Shown piece by piece: positions 17,788 through 26,722 of a DNA stretch of 40,358 nucleotides. The notes below the pieces were generated by a model that was not told the origin of the DNA, did not search any database, and saw only the letters and a list, made by a program, of their open reading frames with translations. A program made the translations under genes and the position numbers. The stretch's first letter is position 1. Each line of letters opens with the position of its first letter. The DNA is taken from assembly GCA_017857395.1 (NCBI GenBank), contig JAFMDF010000054.1, positions 1-40,358 on the forward strand, read 5' to 3'. The stretch is from Bacteroidota bacterium (GTDB lineage: Bacteria; Bacteroidota; Bacteroidia; Chitinophagales; Saprospiraceae).

Positions 17788-18774
17788 ATGAAAGGAAATC
17801 CAAATTTACTTCACTCAGAAATAGGCGCTTTATACGAATATGATTTTAGCATTCCTAGGGCGAAAATCGAAGAAATATTAGCCTTACCACGTCCTTCGCT
17901 CATCAAAGACTTGGAAGAAGTATTGGAGGAAGCGACTCGGAATTTTAAAGATTATGATAGATTTTATGAAGCAGAACCAGAAGAATCTCTTTTTTTAGCG
18001 CCAGTACATGCTCTTTTTTTATTGGGCGAGTTGGGAGCAATAGAAGCTTTACCTGCGATTAATCAATTTCTTAAGCAAGACGAAGAATTTCTAGATTTTT
18101 GGTTAGGTGATTTGTTGACAGAGGAAGTTTGGCAAGCCATTTATAAGTTAGCACATTCCGATATTACACAGCTTTTTCCTTTTATTATGGAGCCAGTTGA
18201 ACAGGTGTTTGCTAAATCGCCACATATAAAAGCAGCATTGACTTATATGGCATTGAAAAGGAATAAAAGAAGCGTTTTGGCTGCGGATTATAAAAAACTG
18301 ACTCAAAATTTAATCGAACAAGCAAAAGCATCTCCAGCATTTACGGATGAAAATGCTATTTTGACGAGTGCTGTTTTTAAGGCTATAGATTATGGACTAA
18401 TGGAATTGGAGGAGGAAATTAAAATGGCAATAGAAGCTGAGTTAATCGATGATTATGGAAAAAATGATTGGGAAATTGCGCAAGATTTATTAGTTAAAAA
18501 TGAACCAGACATTTCGATAATGACTATTTATGAGCATTATGAAGCCATTCAAGAATGGTATAATTATGAAGAGACAAGTGATGTTGACTTTGGCCAATCG
18601 ATGAATAATATTGATTACACTCCCAAAGAAAAAAATATTGACCCAAGATTAGCGCCTAAAACAGTCTATAACGATACCACTCCCTTCAAAAAAACAACTC
18701 CAGATGTAGGCAGAAACGAACCTTGCCCCTGCGGAAGTGGCAAAAAACACAAAAAATGCTGTTTAAGGAAGTAA
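17788..18774 (+). CDS. DUF1186-like protein with C-terminal SEC-C zinc motif
   Basis: A 328-aa cytoplasmic protein. The N-terminal 230 or so residues are helical, with acidic segments and HEAT-like spacing ([17 protein letters not shown]), resembling DUF1186. A linker leads to the SEC-C motif at the very C-terminus: [18 protein letters not shown], with the four zinc ligands C, C, C/H, C in place. SEC-C zinc knuckles bind SecB in SecA, but occur in many unrelated proteins, and the function here is not known. It has its own -7 box at 17755 and is followed by about 180 bases with a separate promoter for the next gene, so it is probably monocistronic. Confidence 0.75.
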   Translation: MKGNPNLLHSEIGALYEYDFSIPRAKIEEILALPRPSLIKDLEEVLEEATRNFKDYDRFYEAEPEESLFLAPVHALFLLGELGAIEALPAINQFLKQDEEFLDFWLGDLLTEEVWQAIYKLAHSDITQLFPFIMEPVEQVFAKSPHIKAALTYMALKRNKRSVLAADYKKLTQNLIEQAKASPAFTDENAILTSAVFKAIDYGLMELEEEIKMAIEAELIDDYGKNDWEIAQDLLVKNEPDISIMTIYEHYEAIQEWYNYEETSDVDFGQSMNNIDYTPKEKNIDPRLAPKTVYNDTTPFKKTTPDVGRNEPCPCGSGKKHKKCCLRK

Positions 18775-18833
18775 TCCGTCAATTTTAACAAAATTAAACA
18801 ATAAAAATACAAGTTAATTCCCCTATTCTTTGC

Positions 18834-18841
18834 TACATTTG
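18834..18841 (+). promoter_or_regulatory. Candidate -7 box TACATTTG for the OmpA-family gene
   Basis: A full match to TAnnTTTG 115 bases before the ATG at 18956. The predicted leader of roughly 108 bases is long; no clear -33 box is seen. Confidence 0.45.
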
Positions 18842-18955
18842 CGCCGCTAAAAAAGATGTATAATTTATTTATGGGATATTTTTTGAAAAAATGACTTTTA
18901 TTGGTCTTTAGTACAATTCAAAACCTCAAATTTCCCACCTTAAAAAATAGTTAAT

Positions 18956-19834
18956 ATGAACAAATTAAGTTTATTAATGGTCAGCATGTTGTTTATTATG
19001 ACTTCATGTGTGAAAAAGAAAGATTTCTTGGCATTACAAGAAAACAAAGATTTATTACAATCTACTTTAGAAAAAACTAAAGGGGAATTGGATACATGTA
19101 ATGATGACAAGTCAGGATTGATGGGTAAAATTGCTGAATTAGAAGCAACAGTTGCCAAGCAACAAACTGAATTGACAGGTAAAGATGGTCAAATCACTAC
19201 TTTGAAAGGAAATGTAGCCGCAGAGCAAGCAAAGCAAGCGACTATTTATTCTTCTTTATCAGGAACTTCTGTGATGTCAGAAGCCGGTGTGAAGGAATTC
19301 AAAGCTGCTTTAGACAAAATTCATGGAATGCCAGCAGCGCAAAGAAATGCTGCTTTGACTAAAGCATTAACGGATAAATTGACCAATTCTTTAAGTGCAG
19401 CAGAAGCACAAGGTATGGAAATCACGACGAAAGGTGGTGCAGTGATGTTGTCTTTGTCGGATAAAATTTTATACAACTCTGGGCGCACTACTTTAACTAA
19501 AGATGCTAAAATGATTTTAGATGCAGTTGCTAAAGTTATCAATGCTAATGGTGGGATTGATGTTTTAGTGGAAGGTCATGCTGATGCAGACCCCGTTAAA
19601 TTTACTTCTTACAGAGACAACTGGAATTTAAGTGTTAAAAGAGCTATGAAAGTAGCCAGTTACTTAGAAAAGACAGGGGAAGTGGCGCCTACAAGATTAA
19701 CTATTGCTGGTAGAGGAGAGCATGCCCCAAAAGCAGACAATGAAACCGAAGAAGGAAAAGCAATGAATAGAAGAACAGAAATTATGTTAGTACCTGGTTT
19801 AGATGAGTATTTTAGATTGGTGACTGGTAAATAA
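18956..19834 (+). CDS. OmpA-family peptidoglycan-binding lipoprotein
   Basis: A 292-aa lipoprotein: the lipobox FIMTSC puts the lipidated Cys at residue 18. Residues 25-90 form a coiled coil with regular Leu/charged heptads (ALQENKDLLQSTLEKTKGEL). A middle helical segment is followed by an OmpA C-terminal domain (about 165-285) with VEGHADADPV, NLSVKRAMKVASYL and NRRTEIML, which contact diaminopimelate in peptidoglycan. It probably tethers the outer membrane to the wall. There is no beta-barrel. It has its own promoter and a strong terminator, consistent with an abundant single-gene transcript. Confidence 0.9.
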   Translation: MNKLSLLMVSMLFIMTSCVKKKDFLALQENKDLLQSTLEKTKGELDTCNDDKSGLMGKIAELEATVAKQQTELTGKDGQITTLKGNVAAEQAKQATIYSSLSGTSVMSEAGVKEFKAALDKIHGMPAAQRNAALTKALTDKLTNSLSAAEAQGMEITTKGGAVMLSLSDKILYNSGRTTLTKDAKMILDAVAKVINANGGIDVLVEGHADADPVKFTSYRDNWNLSVKRAMKVASYLEKTGEVAPTRLTIAGRGEHAPKADNETEEGKAMNRRTEIMLVPGLDEYFRLVTGK

Positions 19835-19884
19835 GATTTTGATTGGTGACTGGTTATACTGTCATCTTCTTATATAATTGAGTG

Positions 19885-19927
19885 AAAAATCACCATTATC
19901 TGTAATTGATAATGGTGATTTTTTTTG
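19885..19927 (+). terminator. Strong terminator of the OmpA-family gene
   Basis: A perfect 16-bp stem, 19885-19900 with 19908-19923, has a 7-base loop and a T-run through 19926. Confidence 0.85.
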
Positions 19928-19983
19928 AATGGCTAATTTGAATTAACCTTTTTCTATTCATAAAGTAGTTTTTAAAATAGTAT

Positions 19984-20541
19984 TCATTCTCTTTGTAAAA
20001 TCCCTTCGAAGCGTCCGCCTTTAAGAGAATGTTTTTCAGTACCTCCAACCTTATTCGTAATCTGACCTCTAATTTCTCCTCTTAGTAAATTAGATTGTCT
20101 GTTATAATGAGTAATAATTAATTCTCCGTAATCACCTTCTTGCTCCTCTTTTAATTCAAAGAACGAACGAAAGAAGTCATAATCAAATACCGCAAACTTG
20201 AAGGCTACAACAGAAGGAGTACTTGATTTAGCAATACGATAGTTTCCGATACCTTGAAAATTTGGGATAGAAAGGAGGAAATATTCTTTACAATGATTTA
20301 TGCAATCATCCGTATTAAAATATTTGATAGCTTCGAGAGAAAAGATACTATCACCTGCTACAATGCGATGATTTAGAAAAAGGCTATCTGCACACCATAA
20401 AGTATCTGCCCAAAAACCGTAAAATGAACAGTCCGCAAAACTTATATCACTAGATGCTTCTATTTCTATGGAATATGCTGAATTTAAACAAGAGGAAAAG
20501 AAGCCTATTAGAATAAGAAAAAGTAAATATTTTGCTTTCAT
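19984..20541 (-). CDS. Small lipoprotein of unknown function
   Basis: A 185-aa predicted lipoprotein; the signal ends in GFFSSC, with the lipidated Cys at residue 18. The body has several Cys (DCSFYGFW, WCADS, DDCINHCKEY) that may form disulfides. The C-terminal part, GELIITHYNRQSNLLRGEI ... GGRFEGIL, follows the pattern of Bacteroidota lipoproteins of the DUF6252/DUF5025 kind, where a beta-sheet ends in a G-x-F strand. I assign no function. It lies downstream of the transport operon on the same strand, but about 100 bases beyond its last gene, so co-transcription is possible but not shown. Confidence 0.65.
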   Translation of the reverse strand: MKAKYLLFLILIGFFSSCLNSAYSIEIEASSDISFADCSFYGFWADTLWCADSLFLNHRIVAGDSIFSLEAIKYFNTDDCINHCKEYFLLSIPNFQGIGNYRIAKSSTPSVVAFKFAVFDYDFFRSFFELKEEQEGDYGELIITHYNRQSNLLRGEIRGQITNKVGGTEKHSLKGGRFEGILQRE

Positions 20542-20637
20542 AACTATCTTTTACTTCATTTAGTAACTATTCAAACAAAACGGTTGCGTTGACTATAATA
20601 GGAGGCTTAGTTTAGTTTGCATGTTTCCATCAGCCCT

Positions 20638-21966
20638 TCAATAACTCCACTTCACCCGTAAAAAATAAGCTTGAATATCACTTCCATAACGTTCTGCAGT
20701 ATCTTGTAAAATAATCTGACTCACAAAATCTACATCTAAATTTTGCCCTGAGGAATAAGTAAAGGTTGGCGTTAAAAATAATGGATGTCCATCGATTGGC
20801 GAATAAATTATGGCAATATTGGCAGTAAATAAAGGGGTAATAGGATAACCTGCGGAAGTGAAAATCGACCATTTATACGGGTATAAATTTCGGGCAGATA
20901 ATTCAAAATTGAAAATATTGCCAGAATTCACACTTGTTCCTGCTTCATTATACAATAAGCCACTTGAAATAAATAAACTATTTTCAAAGGAATAATCGGC
21001 GCTTAAAGTAGCCGCTAAATTATTGGCTACTTCGTCAATAGTTGAATTAAACCAACTAAATTCTCCTTTAAATCCCCAATCTTTAATATTGCCAGCCCAA
21101 CCACCACCTAAGACAATGTCTTTCTTACTCCAACCTGCTAGTACCTGAAAATCATAATTCCATTTGTTAAATTTATACAAACTTGCTGCCACTATTTCAT
21201 CGCTATTATCAAAGGCTTTAATGGCAAATTCTATACTTCCTGCATAACCAATATAATACTGTATTCGCAAAGCATCTGACCCTGGTCGTTCTTCGTAATC
21301 AAAATCCGTAAAGGAAAAAGCATTGAATAAATCATTGGGATTCCAGACGGTATTAATGCCCCAATTAATACGTTGTCTACCAAATCGTATTTCTAATTTA
21401 TCTTTGGTATACTGAAAATAGGCTCGGTCTAAATAGCTATGTAAAATGGCTTTTTCACCAATATTTAATACCGTTAAATTTAAAACATCATTTCCAGCAT
21501 CATTTAAACTACTTTTAAAATTGGGTTGCATCCTGGTAAATTCGCCAAAGAAGAAACGGGTTCTTAAACCTGCTTTGAACGTCCAATTATCAGATGGATA
21601 CCAGTTGAAATTAAGGCGATTGTGTAGGAAATTATCTGAGAGCGTTTGGTTTCCTAAACCAGGCACGTTGATTTGAAATAGGCTCTGTAGAGATTTGGTA
21701 TAGCCTTGGAAATTCCAGTTTTTTTCTTTGGTCTCTTGGGCGGATAGGGTAGTTGATAAGATTAAGGTAAACAAAATTCCACCCCCCAACCCCCGCCAGC
21801 GGGGGAGAACAACTTGCAAAAATTGAAGCCTTTTAGCAAGTTTTGAGATTTTGGTAAACTGTTTGTGAATGGCTAATTGCCAACTGCCAACTGCCAATAA
21901 CTGCTTACGTCCTGCTGCCAACTGGCGACTGCCAACTGTCAACTGCCTACTGTTACCTCCGTTCAT
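20638..21966 (-). CDS. Outer-membrane beta-barrel (DUF1302-like porin/export barrel), last gene of the transport operon
   Basis: The mature protein, from about residue 76 (after LSTTLSAQ), is a beta-barrel of roughly 367 aa. It has alternating amphipathic strands and the conserved phrases RFGRQRINWG and VWNPNDLFNAFSF, and it ends in an aromatic residue (VKWSY). This pattern recalls DUF1302-type barrels found with RND or MMPL lipid exporters. As the outer-membrane part of an ABC locus it may receive the substrate handed over by the LolA-like protein. The only ATG in frame is at 21966, overlapping the ATPase gene by 14 bases; the first 60 or so codons from it would translate the CAACTGN array and a GC-rich hairpin. 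The true start may instead be a TTG near 21790 or 21772, or the gene has lost its own start. Confidence 0.75.
   Translation of the reverse strand: MNGGNSRQLTVGSRQLAAGRKQLLAVGSWQLAIHKQFTKISKLAKRLQFLQVVLPRWRGLGGGILFTLILSTTLSAQETKEKNWNFQGYTKSLQSLFQINVPGLGNQTLSDNFLHNRLNFNWYPSDNWTFKAGLRTRFFFGEFTRMQPNFKSSLNDAGNDVLNLTVLNIGEKAILHSYLDRAYFQYTKDKLEIRFGRQRINWGINTVWNPNDLFNAFSFTDFDYEERPGSDALRIQYYIGYAGSIEFAIKAFDNSDEIVAASLYKFNKWNYDFQVLAGWSKKDIVLGGGWAGNIKDWGFKGEFSWFNSTIDEVANNLAATLSADYSFENSLFISSGLLYNEAGTSVNSGNIFNFELSARNLYPYKWSIFTSAGYPITPLFTANIAIIYSPIDGHPLFLTPTFTYSSGQNLDVDFVSQIILQDTAERYGSDIQAYFLRVKWSY
21790..21805. repeat. GC-rich palindrome inside the 5' end of the barrel gene
   Basis: CCCCCGC at 21790-21796 pairs with GCGGGGG at 21799-21805; flanking runs of C continue to 21782. 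It stands out in AT-rich surroundings and resembles a dispersed intergenic hairpin known from Bacteroidota genomes. It interrupts the region where a signal peptide start is expected. Confidence 0.75.
21881..21953 (-). repeat. Period-7 array (CAACTGN) between ATPase and barrel genes
   Basis: Heptamers lie at 21881-21894 (two units) and 21919-21953 (five units: CAACTGG, CGACTGC, CAACTGT, CAACTGC, CTACTGT). The last unit touches the ATPase stop codon. It shares its consensus with the array before clpB. Confidence 0.85.
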
Positions 21967-22636
21967 CGCTTACAATTTTACCATCCACTAAAGTCACCAC
22001 TCGTCTAGCACGGTCAATCACGCGTTGGTCATGCGTGGAAAAGACAAAGGTGATATTTTCTTCTTTATTCATCGTAGCCATCATATCCAATAAACCAGCC
22101 GTAGATTCTGAATCCAAATTAGCGGTAGGTTCATCTGCTAGAATAAAAGCAGGTTTAGAAGCCAATGCTCTAGCAACTGCTACACGTTGCTGCTGACCGC
22201 CTGATAGTTCACTAGGACGCTTATCCATTTTTTCTGCTATGCCAACGGCTGTTAATAAGGATTCTGCTCTTTTATCTCGCTCTGCTTTTGGCCTATTTTG
22301 TAGGACCATGACAAATTCTACATTTTCTTTAGCGGTCAAAACAGGAATTAAATTATAGGATTGAAAGACAAAACCAATATTATCTTTTCTAAAATCAATC
22401 AACTGATTATCAGATAGCTGAGAAATATCTTTACCTCCCACTTCTACTTCCCCTGCAGTCGGACGGTCTAAGCCGCCAATGATATTCAATAAAGTCGTTT
22501 TTCCAGAACCAGAAGGCCCAACAATAGCGGTAAATTCCCCTTTTTCAATTGCCAAATCAACGCCTCTTAGGGCACGAACAGGAATCTTATCAGGATTGTA
22601 TGTTTTAGTTAAATTGCTTGCTTTTATGACGGTCAT
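21953..22636 (-). CDS. ABC transporter ATP-binding protein (LolD/MacB type)
   Basis: A 227-aa ATPase that powers the adjacent FtsX-type permeases from the cytoplasmic side. Walker A is GPSGSGKTT (K46), the Q-loop lies in FVFQSYNL, the signature LSGGQQQR spans 144-151, Walker B is ILADEP (E169), and the switch His is in STHD (H202). The family is the LolD/MacB/FtsE group that couples to permeases with a single N-terminal helix plus three C-terminal helices. ATG 22636 (MTVIKASNLTK) is preferred to a TTG 24 bases earlier because family members begin close to this point. It follows the third permease by 90 bases, with a heptamer array between. Confidence 0.93.
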   Translation of the reverse strand: MTVIKASNLTKTYNPDKIPVRALRGVDLAIEKGEFTAIVGPSGSGKTTLLNIIGGLDRPTAGEVEVGGKDISQLSDNQLIDFRKDNIGFVFQSYNLIPVLTAKENVEFVMVLQNRPKAERDKRAESLLTAVGIAEKMDKRPSELSGGQQQRVAVARALASKPAFILADEPTANLDSESTAGLLDMMATMNKEENITFVFSTHDQRVIDRARRVVTLVDGKIVSDERR

Positions 22637-22703
22637 GTTGAACGATTTATGGTTAGTCAAACCTTGATTAAATGAAAGTTGATAGTGTGTACACTCATCA
22701 CTT

Positions 22704-22724
22704 ATAACTCATAATTCATAACTC
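22704..22724 (-). repeat. Period-7 array between third permease and ATPase genes
   Basis: Three heptamers on the plus strand, ATAACTC, ATAATTC, ATAACTC, end 2 bases from the permease stop codon. Confidence 0.75.
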
Positions 22725-22726
22725 TT

Positions 22727-23941
22727 TTAGATTTTCCGAATAGCCTCCACAGGTCTCAGTCCAATCGCCTTCCAAGCAGGATACAAAGAACCTAACAAAG
22801 CGGTAATTAAAACAGAGATAGCCAAAGACCAATAATATTTAGTTGATAATTCGGTATATATTTTTGTGGATAAGCCAAACTGTTCCATACTAGCAGAGAA
22901 AGCACCTAAATCTATGCCTTGTCCACCAAAATATTGGATAGTTGCCCAGCCTAGGAATAGGCCAATTGGGGCGGCAATGATGCCTAATAATAATGTTTCT
23001 AAAACAATCATTGTAAAGACTTTGCCTTTATTCATGCCAACTGCCATCAACATCCCAAGCTCTCGATTTCTTTCTAGGACCGCCATCAACATCGTATTGA
23101 TGATTCCAAAGATGAGCGCCAACATAAAAATGGTCGTAAAGATAGTAGCAGAAATGTCAATTTGAGATTCGTATAATTGGGTTTCTGGAGAAATTTCTCG
23201 ATAATTTTCTACTAGCAGATTTGGAAAACTAACTTTCAAAGCATTACCTGTTGGTACCAAGTCTTCTTTTTTATCCAATAGAACGGCGACTTCGTGTGCA
23301 ATTCCTTCTTTTGCCATTAATTCATTTAAATCCATTCTTTTGACCGCCACCATGCTTTCATCAAAAATAGTATTACCTGTTTTATAAATACCGACAATCC
23401 TAAAAGCGCCTGCCACAATATCTTTATTCAAATCTTGAAATTGTAAGACTACTTTTTTTCGCAGTTTCAACTTTAGTTTCTCTGCAATTTTTTGACTGAT
23501 AATAATTTCATTCTTTCGACCTTCCGTAAAATATTTGCCTTCTATCAGTTTGCTATCAAAACCAGTTACCAAACTTTCTTGTGCGGGGTCAATCCCTCTA
23601 ATAATAATACCTCTAGCACCTCTGGAACTGCGTACCATTCCGTTTACCACCGTACGTAAAGTAGCGGCTTTGACGGATTTGGTTTCGCTTACTTTGGCTA
23701 AAACGGCTGCTGGATTATCAATATTAAATTTCACATCCTTATCTTCTACAAAATTAGGATGATGTAATTGATAATGAGACGTTTCATTCTGAATGGCATT
23801 TTTGACATAGCCACCGACCATAGCAGACGAAAAAGCGACTATAAAGAGAATTGACCAAACGCCAATCAAGACCGAGCCAATCACGACTAGGCTTCGGACT
23901 TTATTTCGCCAGATATTTCTCCACGCTATTTGAAAAAGCAT
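22727..23941 (-). CDS. FtsX-type ABC permease, third of the operon
   Basis: A 404-aa inner-membrane protein with LolC/E topology: an N-terminal helix (about residues 17-38), a MacB-like periplasmic domain, and three C-terminal helices (about 260-285, 315-340 and 370-395) with the FtsX signature RNRELGMLMAVGMNKGKV. It begins with the same IAWRNIWRNK segment as the two upstream permeases but is clearly diverged in the periplasmic domain, so it probably forms the other half of a heterodimer. ATG 23941 (MLFQIAWRN) is preferred; a longer frame to 23989 would translate the octamer array. Confidence 0.9.
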   Translation of the reverse strand: MLFQIAWRNIWRNKVRSLVVIGSVLIGVWSILFIVAFSSAMVGGYVKNAIQNETSHYQLHHPNFVEDKDVKFNIDNPAAVLAKVSETKSVKAATLRTVVNGMVRSSRGARGIIIRGIDPAQESLVTGFDSKLIEGKYFTEGRKNEIIISQKIAEKLKLKLRKKVVLQFQDLNKDIVAGAFRIVGIYKTGNTIFDESMVAVKRMDLNELMAKEGIAHEVAVLLDKKEDLVPTGNALKVSFPNLLVENYREISPETQLYESQIDISATIFTTIFMLALIFGIINTMLMAVLERNRELGMLMAVGMNKGKVFTMIVLETLLLGIIAAPIGLFLGWATIQYFGGQGIDLGAFSASMEQFGLSTKIYTELSTKYYWSLAISVLITALLGSLYPAWKAIGLRPVEAIRKI

Positions 23942-23948
23942 AATAATA

Positions 23949-24049
23949 AGGTTTAAAGGTAATGAGGTAACAAGGTGATGAGGCGACAAGGCTACAAGAT
24001 TCTTGGAAGTTTAACCCTTAAACCTTGTAACCTCTATACCTTGTGACCT
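23949..24049 (-). repeat. Paired period-8 arrays between second and third permease genes
   Basis: Six octamers (AGGTTTAA, AGGTAATG, AGGTAACA, AGGTGATG, AGGCGACA, AGGCTACA) fill 23949-23996. Four octamers of the complementary type (for example TGTAACCT and TGTGACCT) fill 24018-24049, touching the stop codon of the second permease. The two halves can pair imperfectly in the mRNA. Confidence 0.9.
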
Positions 24050-25275
24050 TACCCTCTCATCGCCTCAATAGGTTTTAAGTTCATAATCGTTGTCCAAGGA
24101 TATATCGCTAATAAACTAGTAATCAGAAAAATGATGAGTGCTTGAATGAAAAAAGTGGACTTATCAAAAGCCGTTGGCAAATCGCCACTAATGCCAAATT
24201 TTTCAAAGGCTTCTGCTGCATCTGCGCCCATTGCTGCTGCTGGAATGGGGTTAATGTGTAAATAATAAACAATCGGAATACTCATTAAAATACCGACAAT
24301 TGCACCCAACATAGCGACGATAATGGTTTCCAGCCAAATCACGCCAAATAGTTTTCTTCTACGCATTCCAATGGCGGTTAATACCCCAAATTCATAACTC
24401 CGTTCTTTGGTCATCATTAAGATAGTTCCAAAAATGGCGAAGGTAATGAGTAAATATAAAATGCCAATGATAATGTAACCGCCAGCTTCATCCAATAATC
24501 GAGCTTCTACCAATTCAGGCATCAATTCTTGCCATTCCAATACTTCATATTTTTCGTTTGGTAATTGCTGGGTCGTGGCAGCGATAGCCATTGGTACATC
24601 ATTTCGGTCATTTATTTTTAAAATTAAAGTAGTTGCTCGACCTTCTGCCCCATAAAAAGTTTCGGCTGCTTTAATTGGTAAGAGCAATAACCGTTTATTT
24701 AAATCAGGAATGCCAAATTCAAAAATGCCTTTAATTGGATATTTTCCTGCTGCATTGACCCCATGATAGCCTTGAGAAATTAAGATAATGGTGTCATTTA
24801 AGGCTAGTCCTAGTTTTTTTGCCACTCCACTTGCTACCACTACCGCTTCATCCGTTGGCGTTAAATAAGAACCTGCAATAATTTTATCGGCAATTTGCGT
24901 CATAGCATTTTCCTTCACAGGGTCGATGCCCAAAACAAAAACACCTGAAGTCAAATCTCCACTAGATGCCAAAGCAAAAGATTCTATTCTGGGGACTACA
25001 TCTGCTACTAAATCGACAGACTGAGGTAAGGCATTTAATTGTGCATCCAACTCCATAGAGTTATCTATCGTTTGGTCATCCCAATATCCATCTGCATGTA
25101 CTTGCGCATAGCCATAAAATTGGTTAACCGCTCCGTCTATGACCGAATCCCAAATGCCCTTTTGGAAAGAGCGCATAAAGGAGGCTAAGAAGACGGCAAA
25201 AGCGATTGCACTAATCGTGATAAGCGTTCTTCTTTTGTTCCGCCAAATATTTCGCCATGCTAGTTGTAGTATCAT
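24049..25275 (-). CDS. FtsX-type ABC permease, second of the operon (paralogue of the first)
   Basis: A 408-aa inner-membrane permease with one N-terminal helix (about 17-35), a long periplasmic MacB-like domain, and three C-terminal helices (about 270-292, 320-345 and 380-402). The FtsX signature is KERSYEFGVLTAIGMRRRKL. It aligns without visible gaps for most of its length with the protein encoded at 25371-26600; shared blocks include SQGYHGVNA, GKYPI and GAEGRATTL. The two arose by tandem duplication. The start ATG 25275 gives MILQLAWRNIWRNK directly. Confidence 0.92.
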   Translation of the reverse strand: MILQLAWRNIWRNKRRTLITISAIAFAVFLASFMRSFQKGIWDSVIDGAVNQFYGYAQVHADGYWDDQTIDNSMELDAQLNALPQSVDLVADVVPRIESFALASSGDLTSGVFVLGIDPVKENAMTQIADKIIAGSYLTPTDEAVVVASGVAKKLGLALNDTIILISQGYHGVNAAGKYPIKGIFEFGIPDLNKRLLLLPIKAAETFYGAEGRATTLILKINDRNDVPMAIAATTQQLPNEKYEVLEWQELMPELVEARLLDEAGGYIIIGILYLLITFAIFGTILMMTKERSYEFGVLTAIGMRRRKLFGVIWLETIIVAMLGAIVGILMSIPIVYYLHINPIPAAAMGADAAEAFEKFGISGDLPTAFDKSTFFIQALIIFLITSLLAIYPWTTIMNLKPIEAMRG

Positions 25276-25282
25276 ACTTTAT

Positions 25283-25370
25283 AGGTTGCAAGGTAACGAG
25301 GTCAAAAGGTGGCGAGGTGACGAGGCCTTATGGCATCTCTTTACCTTGTAACCTTTTGATCTTGTTACCT
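25283..25370 (-). repeat. Paired period-8 arrays between first and second permease genes
   Basis: Six octamers at 25283-25330 (AGGTTGCA, AGGTAACG, AGGTCAAA, AGGTGGCG, AGGTGACG, AGGCCTTA). Four complementary ones at 25339-25370 end exactly beside the stop codon of the first permease. Confidence 0.9.
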
Positions 25371-26600
25371 CTAATCTCTCATCGCCTCCACAGGCTTTAA
25401 ACGCATAATTTTAAATAAAGGATAAATGGCTAAAACGCTCGTAATCAAAAAGATAATCAAAGCTTGATATAAAAAAATGGGTAACTCAAAAGCTGCGGGT
25501 AATGAATCTTGTAAGCCAAATTTTTCATAAGCTGCTGCTGCTTCTTCGCCCATCATCCCAACGGTTAACGGTTTGACTTTTAGATAATAAACCAAGGGCA
25601 TACTCATTAAAATACCCGTAATTGCACCAACGATAGCGACCATAACGGTTTCTAGCCAGACTACAGAAAAGAGTTTTTTGCGCCGCATGCCAATCGCCGT
25701 TAATACGCCGAATTCATAACTTCTTTCTTTGGTCATCATGAGAATAGTACCGAAAATGGCAAAGGAAATGAGTAGGTATAAAATACCTATAAATACATAA
25801 TTACCGCCTTCCTTTAATTGCCTTGTTTCCACTAATTCTGGCATCAATTGCTGCCAACTTTTAAGGGTATATTTTTGGTCAGCAGGCATATAATTTTGAA
25901 CGTTCGCTATAGCTTTAGGGACAATTTTTTGATGGTCTATTTTTAAAACCAAAGTAGTGGCTCGACCTTCTGCGCCTAGAAAATACGCTGCCGTTTTAAT
26001 AGGCATATAAACTAAGGATTTATTCAAATCTGGTAAACCCATTTTAAAAATACCTTGAATCGGATATTTTCCTACTGCGTTGACGCCATGATAGCCTTGT
26101 GAGAGTAAAACTAAGGTATCGTTTAATTGCAATTTTAACTTTTCTGCTAAACCTTCCGCAATAATAACGGCATTTTCGGTTGCTTTTAAATACCTACCTT
26201 GGATTAACTTCTCTTCAATGTTGGTTAACTTATTTTCCTTTGCTGGGTCAATGCCAATGACAAAAGCACCAGCGGTTAAATCTTTTGCGGAGGCTAAGGC
26301 AAAAGATTCTATCCTTGGAATGATGTCGTCCACTTCGGCTACCTTTTCAGGAATGGCTTGTAAAATTTCATTGAATTCAATGGAATTATCAATGACTTTA
26401 TCTTCCCAATAATCCGCCCCATGAATTTGGGCATAGCCAAAATATTGTTCGATCGCTCCATTCAACATCGAATCAAAAATGCCTTTGTTTAAGGAAATCA
26501 TGAACGCAGAAAGGAAGACACTAAAGGCGATGGCACTAATGGTAATAAGCGTTCTTCGTTTGTTTCGCCAGATATTTCGCCAGGCTAATTGTAGGAGCAT
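25371..26600 (-). CDS. FtsX-type ABC permease, first of the operon
   Basis: A 409-aa permease with the same plan as its paralogue: N-terminal helix (about 17-35), periplasmic domain, and C-terminal three-helix FtsX domain with KERSYEFGVLTAIGMRRKKL. The strongest differences between the two copies are in the periplasmic domain (about 150-260) and in the loop before the last helix, where substrate or LolA contact would be expected. That suggests the copies may have specialised. It begins MLLQLAWRNIWRNK at ATG 26600 and follows the LolA-like gene. Confidence 0.92.
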   Translation of the reverse strand: MLLQLAWRNIWRNKRRTLITISAIAFSVFLSAFMISLNKGIFDSMLNGAIEQYFGYAQIHGADYWEDKVIDNSIEFNEILQAIPEKVAEVDDIIPRIESFALASAKDLTAGAFVIGIDPAKENKLTNIEEKLIQGRYLKATENAVIIAEGLAEKLKLQLNDTLVLLSQGYHGVNAVGKYPIQGIFKMGLPDLNKSLVYMPIKTAAYFLGAEGRATTLVLKIDHQKIVPKAIANVQNYMPADQKYTLKSWQQLMPELVETRQLKEGGNYVFIGILYLLISFAIFGTILMMTKERSYEFGVLTAIGMRRKKLFSVVWLETVMVAIVGAITGILMSMPLVYYLKVKPLTVGMMGEEAAAAYEKFGLQDSLPAAFELPIFLYQALIIFLITSVLAIYPLFKIMRLKPVEAMRD

Positions 26601-26625
26601 CGTTTTGTTTTAATGGGAGAAAAGG

Positions 26626-26722
26626 AGGTTACAAGGTGATAAGGTAACAGGGTAACGAGGTGATGAAGTACCTTGTATCCCTCTTAACCTTGTGACCTTG
26701 TGACCTTTCAACCTCGTTACCT
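26626..26722 (-). repeat. Paired period-8 arrays between LolA-like and first permease genes
   Basis: Units at 26626-26665 are AGGTTACA, AGGTGATA, AGGTAACA, GGGTAACG, AGGTGATG. Complementary units at 26683-26722 include TGTGACCT twice and CGTTACCT. The last unit contains the TAA stop codon of the LolA-like gene, so the end of that coding region itself is array sequence. Confidence 0.9.

Noticed and set aside
22866-23165. 99-codon plus-strand frame inside the third permease gene
   Set aside because: Antisense of transmembrane codons; the composition is explained by the permease on the other strand.
23942-23989. Longer N-terminus for the third permease
   Set aside because: It would translate octamer repeat units; the paralogues begin directly at the LAWRNIWRN segment, matching ATG 23941.
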